In this document: positions 7,111 through 11,053 of the stretch, piece after piece
How positions within the stretch are numbered: the first letter of the stretch is position 1
Layout of the letters: the number at the start of each line of letters is the position of its first letter
Assembly (NCBI GenBank): GCA_026770585.1
Contig: MU646881.1
Span: 148,771 to 159,823, forward strand
Origin: Baffinella frigidus
Taxonomy: Eukaryota; Cryptophyceae; Cryptomonadales; Baffinellaceae
Reading direction: 5' to 3'
DNA: 11,053 nt
Notes under the pieces: generated by a model
Databases searched by the model: none
Told to the model about the DNA's origin: nothing
Seen by the model: only the letters and a program-made list of their open reading frames with translations
Position numbers and translations under genes: made by a program

Positions 7111-7726
7111 CCTGAATACTACCTTCTCTGCGTCTTCTCCGAGCTGTCCGCGTACCTGCTGCGCCTATACCTGGGTGAGGGGTCCCTGATGCGGATGCGG
7201 ATCGGTCCCAAGTCTGGCAGTTTCTTTTTTTTTACAACAGACTTTTATTTTGCAAACGGTTGTGCGATAACGTCAGGCGCCCAGCCTGCGTCTGCATCGG
7301 TCAATAGTCCTCTATTGACCAAAGTTGACTGGTTTTGTACCGGTAAAAAACTTTCACATTTCCACCTGGGTCCACTTTACGACTCCGCGTGGCCTGCGAA
7401 TTTATCGAGTAGTAAGCAATAATGTTATAGATGGATTAGAACGTTTTACATGGCCAGACGTTGCGTTATGAAAACCGTTTCGAAAACGTTCTGACCGTGT
7501 TGTGATCATAAGTTAACCCTCCAAGGGAAACATGCCAAAAGTGTTGGTAATTGGAGCTCTTCGCTGGTTTGATTTTAAAAATCGTCACAAGGATAAGGTA
7601 CGTTGACACTTTAGCAAACCCATGTGTCTGGAACTGGCGTGGTAAGGCAGTCATGTACCCTTGCTCCACATCAGCACTTTCAACTTCCCGACCAAGCACA
7701 GGGAGGGAAGCGGTAGCGAAGCTGCG
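7111..7726. promoter_or_regulatory. Divergent upstream region shared by kinase and glycosyltransferase
   Basis: The two start codons point away from each other across this 616-bp interval, which is more AT-rich than the exons around it. It should hold both 5' untranslated regions and both promoters. I see no clear TATA box at a defensible distance. Notable items are the hairpin at 7299-7320, a T-rich run near 7222 and several AACGTT/GAAAACG words at 7438-7492. The region has no array of telomere-like repeat, unlike most other noncoding DNA here. Confidence 0.5.
7299..7320. promoter_or_regulatory. Perfect 9-bp inverted repeat between the divergent genes
   Basis: GGTCAATAG and CTATTGACC are separated by TCCT, and AAAGTTGACT follows directly. 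It could be a dimeric transcription-factor site or an RNA hairpin. The role is inferred only from symmetry and position. Confidence 0.35.
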
Positions 7727-8072
7727 ATGAGGTGGAAGAACATACGGCTGGCGCGCCCCAACGTCGGCGTGGTGTTTATTTTGCTGGGTCTGTCGATAGC
7801 GTGCGTGAGTGCCTCGTTGGAGCGAGCAGCTACAGAGCTTCTCCCCGCCGCAGGAGGTGGCCATCTGGGGAGATTCTGGGAGTGGCGCCTACCGGTTGGC
7901 TGCGACTTCTCCGGCTTCTTTATAGAGATGCTGGGGTGCCTCGCGGAGTTGATCAGCCGGGCCAGCGCCGTGGCGCTTAACACCGGGGCATGCTCAGAGG
8001 CCATGCTGTCGTCGCTCGCGCCTGGAGAGGAGCGCGCTGTTCGACGGGCCACCGCCGCGCACGCAGCGGCAG
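7727..8072 (+). CDS. Glycosyltransferase exon 1: signal anchor and N-terminal domain start
   Basis: It encodes 115 codons plus one base. The hydrophobic run NVGVVFILLGLSIACVSA follows Arg/Lys-rich residues. The later segment containing GCDFSGFFIEML and LAPGEERAVRR matches the part of the family that precedes the HSEP motif. It ends GCA G|GTGAGT, a strong donor, leaving phase 1. Confidence 0.72.
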
Positions 8073-10904
8073 GTGAGTGCAGCATGTGTGTTGAGGGCTG
8101 AGGTTCTAGGGTTTACGATCTAGGGTTTCGGGGTCAGGGTTTAAGGTTTAAGTGTTTGGGGTTTAGGGTTCGGGATTTAGTTTTTGGAGTTCAAGGTCAA
8201 GGGTTAGAGTTTAGGGTTTAGGATTCAGAATGTAGGATTTAGGGTTCGGGGTTCACTTTTTCAGGGTTCAGGGTTTAGAGTTTTGCGGTGTAGGGTTCAG
8301 AGTTTAGGGTTTAGGGTTTAGGGAGTCGGGTTTAGGGTTTAGGTTCAGGTTTGAGGGTTGAGTTTTGAGGGTTGGGCATTTAGGTTGAGGGTTGAGGGTT
8401 GAGAGTTTGAGTTGAGGGTTTAGGTTTTGGGGTCAAGATTTAGAGTTGAGGGTTTAGGGTTCAGACTTTAGGGTTTAGGGTTCGGGGTTTACTTTTTCAG
8501 TGTTTAGGGTTCAGAGTTTTGCGATTTAGGGTTTAGGGTTCAGGGTTTAGGATTTAGGTTTGAGTTTTGAGCATTTAGGGTTGAGGGTTGAGAGTTGAGG
8601 GTTGATATTGTGAGTTGATGGCTGCAGAATCCAGCCCCAAACTCTCCTGCCACCCACCAGCTCTCCGACGTGAAGAAGTATCCTCATGCAAGGTTGGCTG
8701 AGCCCCTGGCGCCGCTGCAGAGCGGACCCCCGACGTGCTGCTGCAGCACTCGGAGCCATGCGCCTGGGCGCTGTTCCCGCCGGGGCGGCGCCCGGGGGTG
8801 GTGATCGGTCGGACGATGGTCGAGACCCCGCGAGGTGTTCGTCCGCCTTGACGGTAGTAACTTTTTGTACCGCCTTCTTACAGCCCGGTACTAATTTCGG
8901 ACGTGACAGCAGTAAAAGGACAACCTTAGAACGAGTCTGGGGTTGGAGCCATTGTCGAGGCCCCGCCTTAGAGGAGAACTAGCTCTGCCTCGGAAAGTGG
9001 ACCGGGGGGGTATGTACTTACCCTTGTCATTTCTGGATTTTAATAGCGGCGCAACCTATAATTAGTTTTGTAAAGTAACTCGTTCCTGGTACAAATTACA
9101 AAACACGACCTTGTTTAAAAAGGAATTGGAGCCCTTTTTAGTTTTAAATGGACCTTGTTTTATAATTTGTGCTAGAACGAGTTACTTTACAAAACTAATT
9201 ATAGGTTGCGAGCCTATGAATTTATATAGAGCTGTTTCGCCATTATTGCCACACCCGTGCCTTCACGTCTGAGGGACTTAAACGCGTGTGTAAGCATCGA
9301 CGGATACGTACTTTCCCTTGTATTATCAGTCAACCAGAAAATCCCACTCAAACGCCCGGTGAGAATGAGCGAAAGCTTGATGCGCCCCCGCCCGAGTTGA
9401 AGGCCTTGGTGGTGGACGTTCCGGAGAGAGTGGAGGCCTGGCGGTATCGGACTGGCCCCTACAAGGACGCCAAATTGGAGAGTCAAAGTACAACGCCAAC
9501 GTAGGCAGAGGAGGCAGAGGAGTGGGCCCCTCCATGAGAGGCACCCTCTCGCCAATATCGTCTGAGTCGGTCGCGTGCGGGTGCAGACTTGTTCTTTGTT
9601 ACTCTCAAGCCCTGAGAAGCGTGATCCAAACGTCTATTGGTGCAGCACCCGGCAGATGGGTGCTGTGTCATCTGAAACGCTAACGCCATCGAGGTACTTG
9701 AGCCTACGGATTGCCTACGGTAGGAGCCCCCCTCCTACAACTTTGAAGTCCTTTTTGTTTAAAACGTCGTAGGAGGCGGGGGGGTTCCTACCGTAGGCTA
9801 AGGGGCCCGCTGGCGTTAGCGTGTGGCATTATGTGCGGGCGCGTGCGGGCGCAGGGAACCACTCGCAACATTACGAGGAACCTTCCTACAGTTAATTGTT
9901 GGATTGTTTCTTAGAAAACACGCCTCAAGTCTGCAATGGTTGGTCACGTTACTCCGGATATCCGGGGCCAGGGTGAATCGTAGGCCCCCGAGTGGACACG
10001 GTGGCCATGTTGGCTTCGATCCGTACTAACCGGATGCATTTCCCACTCTGCAGTACCCGCGAGGTGGGTGGGGTGCACGGAACGCGTGGATGAGGTGTGG
10101 GTGCCAACCGCATGGCATCTCGAGGTCACGCCCCTCTCCGGCGTCGCCATCTTCCAGTGTAGAAACTCGTTGCATCCACCGGTCACCCTGATGCGGAAGG
10201 CTAACGTCAGCGGACCCTTGAGCCTACGGTAGGAACCCCCCCTCCTACGACGTTAAAAACAAAAAGGTCTTTAAAAGTCGTAGGAGGGGGGCTCCTACCG
10301 TAGGCAATCCGTAGGCTCTGAGTAGCTCGGTGGCGTTAGCTTTTTGCATGACCCCGCGTGCAGTCTCCGCAGGCGGTGTGCAGGACCCTGCGTCCCTTGG
10401 GTGACGCAATACATCTCATCGTGTGCACTCCTGCTCAGACACTGCCTCGGTGGGGGTGCATGCGTGCCGCAAGTCTTCGTAGTAATAAACGTCTCTTTCG
10501 CCTATATGTCCTGAGGCGGGCCTGTCTGTCCCGAGGCGGGCCGATCTGTCCCGATGCGGGCCGTTGTTAGTATTAGAGGTCTCTTCATCGAATACCCTGT
10601 TTGGGGGTTAGGGTGTACGGATTGGGGTTTGGTGGATGCAGCGCCTGGCAGGCGGCGGCGGGCGTATCGAAAGAGAAGCTGCCGGGCGTGCAACCTCCAG
10701 CGCGGTCTCGCCTCCTCTAGATCTGCCATCTCACAGAATACGACACCTGGCATCAAAGGTCCGCGCAACAAGCAGGTGTTTGCAGGGGCGGGGGTGAAGA
10801 GAGAGAAGCTGGCGGTGATGCCCGAGGCTGTCGACACGGCGTTGTTCGATCCTGCTCTTGTCGCGGGAGAGCCAAGGCATCCTGCATGCCCGCATCAACC
10901 CAAG
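7727..10904 (+). CDS. GT4-like glycosyltransferase, N-terminal half in four exons, partial at the right edge
   Basis: This gene probably encodes a secretory-pathway glycosyltransferase of the GT-B/GT4-like type. I join exons 7727-8072, 8721-8834, 10054-10124 and 10776-10904. All junctions are GT-AG and keep one reading frame through 220 codons without a stop. Residues 1-12 are basic, and about 13-30 form a hydrophobic signal peptide or signal anchor. The joined protein then shows HSEPCAWALFPP, VVIGRTMVETPR, VPARWV, VDEVWVPTAWHLE and VMPEAVDTALFDP. These occur in the order known for GT4-like proteins with HSEPGAW, GRTMFETDR, DEVWVPS/T and VPEAVD motifs. The donor-binding C-terminal domain would lie in exons past the window. 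The family typically has D after ET in GRTMFETDR; here it is P. Met at 7727 is preferred over the in-frame ATG at 7661 because it puts the hydrophobic segment near the N terminus. Acceptor and donor substrates are unknown. Confidence 0.72.
8073..8720 (+). other. Glycosyltransferase intron 1, filled with TTTAGGG-like repeat
   Basis: From about 8100 to 8620 the intron is a degenerate array of TTTAGGG, GGGTTCA, TTGAGGG and similar units, with no unique stretch longer than a few tens of bases. The telomere-like units here read G-rich in the transcript, opposite to the phosphagen kinase intron. The last 100 bp are unique and lead to CTGCAG. A nearer CACCCACCAG at 8651-8660 is a possible alternative acceptor, but its use would bring in a TGA at 8699-8701. 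Confidence 0.7.
8721..8834 (+). CDS. Glycosyltransferase exon 2: HSEPCAW and GRTMVET motifs
   Basis: The acceptor is CGCTGCAG and the donor is CGAG|GTGTTC. It is entered in phase 1 (G+AG gives Glu), then reads RTPDVLLQHSEPCAW and VVIGRTMVETPR. The exon is 114 nt and leaves phase 1. Reading past the donor meets a TGA six codons later, which agrees with an exon boundary here. Confidence 0.75.
9051..9209. mobile_element. 159-bp MITE-like element with perfect 35-bp terminal inverted repeats
   Basis: The left arm 9051-9085 starts GCAACCTATAATTAGTTTTG, and the right arm 9175-9209 is its exact complement over all 35 bases (36 with the flanking C and G). ACAAATTA/TAATTTGT inside pair as well. The element is far more AT-rich than its surroundings and has no open frame. 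Perfect arms suggest recent insertion or gene conversion. It lies in glycosyltransferase intron 2. Confidence 0.88.
9679..9820 (+). mobile_element. GCTAACGCC foldback element, copy 1
   Basis: It starts GCTAACGCCATCGAGGTACT and ends GGGCCCGCTGGCGTTAGC. Inside, GCCTACGGTAGGAGCCCCCC and its complement form a second, longer hairpin around an AT-rich loop. Confidence 0.85.
10054..10124 (+). CDS. Glycosyltransferase exon 3: PARWV and DEVWVPTAW motifs
   Basis: A pyrimidine-rich acceptor (CCCACTCTGCAG) precedes TACCCGCG. With the G left from exon 2 this gives VPARWV, followed by RVDEVWVPTAWHLE, a family motif. The donor is CTCGAG|GTCACG, leaving phase 0. The exon is 71 nt, so skipping it would shift the frame. 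It lies between two inverted copies of a 141-bp element. Confidence 0.75.
10200..10340 (-). mobile_element. GCTAACGCC foldback element, copy 2 (inverted)
   Basis: The reverse complement matches copy 1 across its whole length, from GCTAACGCCACCGAG through the CCTACGGTAGG arms to CGTTAGC. There are scattered substitutions, mostly in the AT-rich loop. The two copies are head to head around exon 3 of the glycosyltransferase. Confidence 0.88.
10505..10564 (+). repeat. Three tandem 20-bp units
   Basis: Each unit contains TGTCC(C/T)GA(G/T)GCGGGCC. It lies in glycosyltransferase intron 3. Confidence 0.75.
10776..10904 (+). CDS. Glycosyltransferase exon 4: VMPEAVDTALFDP motif
   Basis: The acceptor AACAAGCAG is followed by VFAGAGVKREKLAVMPEAVD, which continues WHLE of exon 3 exactly as in the family. 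The exon probably ends CCCAAG|GTCGCC in phase 0, just before telomere-like repeat. This right boundary is less certain than the left one, because HPACPHQPK is not a conserved segment. Confidence 0.65.
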
Positions 10905-11053
10905 GTCGCCCATAAACCCTCAACCCTAAACCCTAAACACTAAACACTAAACACTAAATACTAAACCCTAGACCCAAAACACTAAACACTAAACCCTAAA
11001 CCCTAAACCCTAAACCCTAAACCCTAAACCCTAAACCCTAAACCCTAAACCCT
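10905..11053 (+). repeat. CCCTAAA array at the right edge, probably within glycosyltransferase intron 4
   Basis: It follows the likely donor AAG|GTCGCC. It begins degenerate (CCCTCAA, ACACTAA units) and becomes perfect CCCTAAA from about 10997 to the edge. A chromosome end at this side should read TTTAGGG on the plus strand, so the orientation argues for an interstitial array rather than a terminus. Where it ends is not visible. Confidence 0.8.

Larger units (their letters stand above)
8835..10053 (+). other. Glycosyltransferase intron 2, carrying two foldback elements
   Basis: The 1219-bp intron runs from GTGTTC to CTCTGCAG. It contains the 159-bp element at 9051-9209 and one 142-bp element at 9679-9820. 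The rest appears unique. An open frame at 9286-9504 shows no recognised motif, and I do not call it a gene. Confidence 0.65.
10125..10775 (+). other. Glycosyltransferase intron 3
   Basis: This intron runs from GTCACG to AACAAGCAG. It holds the inverted partner copy of the 141-bp element (10200-10340), a GTAGTAATAAACGTCTC motif near 10481, and three 20-bp tandem units at about 10505-10564. Near 10607 there is a short GGGTTAGGGT stretch. Confidence 0.6.

Noticed and set aside
8661-8701. A pseudogene call for the glycosyltransferase, using the acceptor CACCCACCAG at 8660 and an in-frame TGA.
   Set aside because: The later acceptor CTGCAG at 8720 gives the same reading frame without a stop and leads directly into the conserved HSEP segment.
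9286-9504. A 72-codon open frame with PPPELKALVVDVPERVEAWR.
   Set aside because: I recognise no family, and it lies inside intron 2; it could be a fragment of an old element, but nothing supports a gene.
10915-11053. A chromosome end at the right edge.
   Set aside because: The plus strand reads CCCTAAA up to the edge. A right-hand telomere should read TTTAGGG on the plus strand. The array also follows a plausible splice donor.

Overview
The window looks like nuclear DNA of a unicellular eukaryote, probably an alga or related protist. It has two spliced protein genes with GC-rich exons and GT-AG introns. It also has many degenerate copies of the heptamer CCCTAAA/TTTAGGG (the plant, green-algal and dinoflagellate type of telomere repeat), long CT/GA microsatellites and several families of short foldback elements. 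The exact lineage cannot be fixed from the sequence. Dinoflagellate, haptophyte and green alga are all compatible.

Layout. Positions 1-1690 are subtelomere-like: a CCCGAAA array, a 140-bp foldback element, a roughly 122-bp satellite with telomere-like halves, and a degenerate CCCTAAA/CCCTACA array. Positions 1690-2250 are mostly unique apart from a CT microsatellite. Positions 2250-5060 are a dense cluster of short inverted-repeat elements. The main family is about 121-137 bp, starts CAGGGGTACC, ends GGTACCCCTG and sits between TA dinucleotides; it has five full copies and several fragments. A GA microsatellite follows at 5145-5259. I see no gene in 1-5372.

Genes. On the minus strand, 7110-5373 encodes a 530-residue phosphagen kinase of arginine-kinase type. 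It has a predicted N-myristoylation/palmitoylation start (MGCGAS), a long Ala/Pro linker and an Ala/Glu/Pro tail. Its single 145-bp intron is made of telomere-like repeat and is bounded by a 9-bp direct repeat. Head to head with it, starting at 7727 on the plus strand, is a previously fragmented-looking gene that I assemble from four exons (7727-8072, 8721-8834, 10054-10124, 10776-10904). Joined in phase, they read as the N-terminal half of a membrane-anchored GT4-like glycosyltransferase; the rest lies beyond the right edge.

The introns of the glycosyltransferase gene carry most of the remaining repeats. Intron 1 holds about 500 bp of TTTAGGG-like repeat, intron 2 holds a 159-bp element with perfect 35-bp arms, and two inverted copies of a 141-bp element lie on either side of the 71-nt exon 3. 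Intron 4 runs into a CCCTAAA array at the window edge. That array has the wrong orientation for a chromosome end at this side, so it is best read as intronic. The two genes share no obvious pathway: one buffers ATP, the other glycosylates in the secretory system. They share a 616-bp divergent upstream region.
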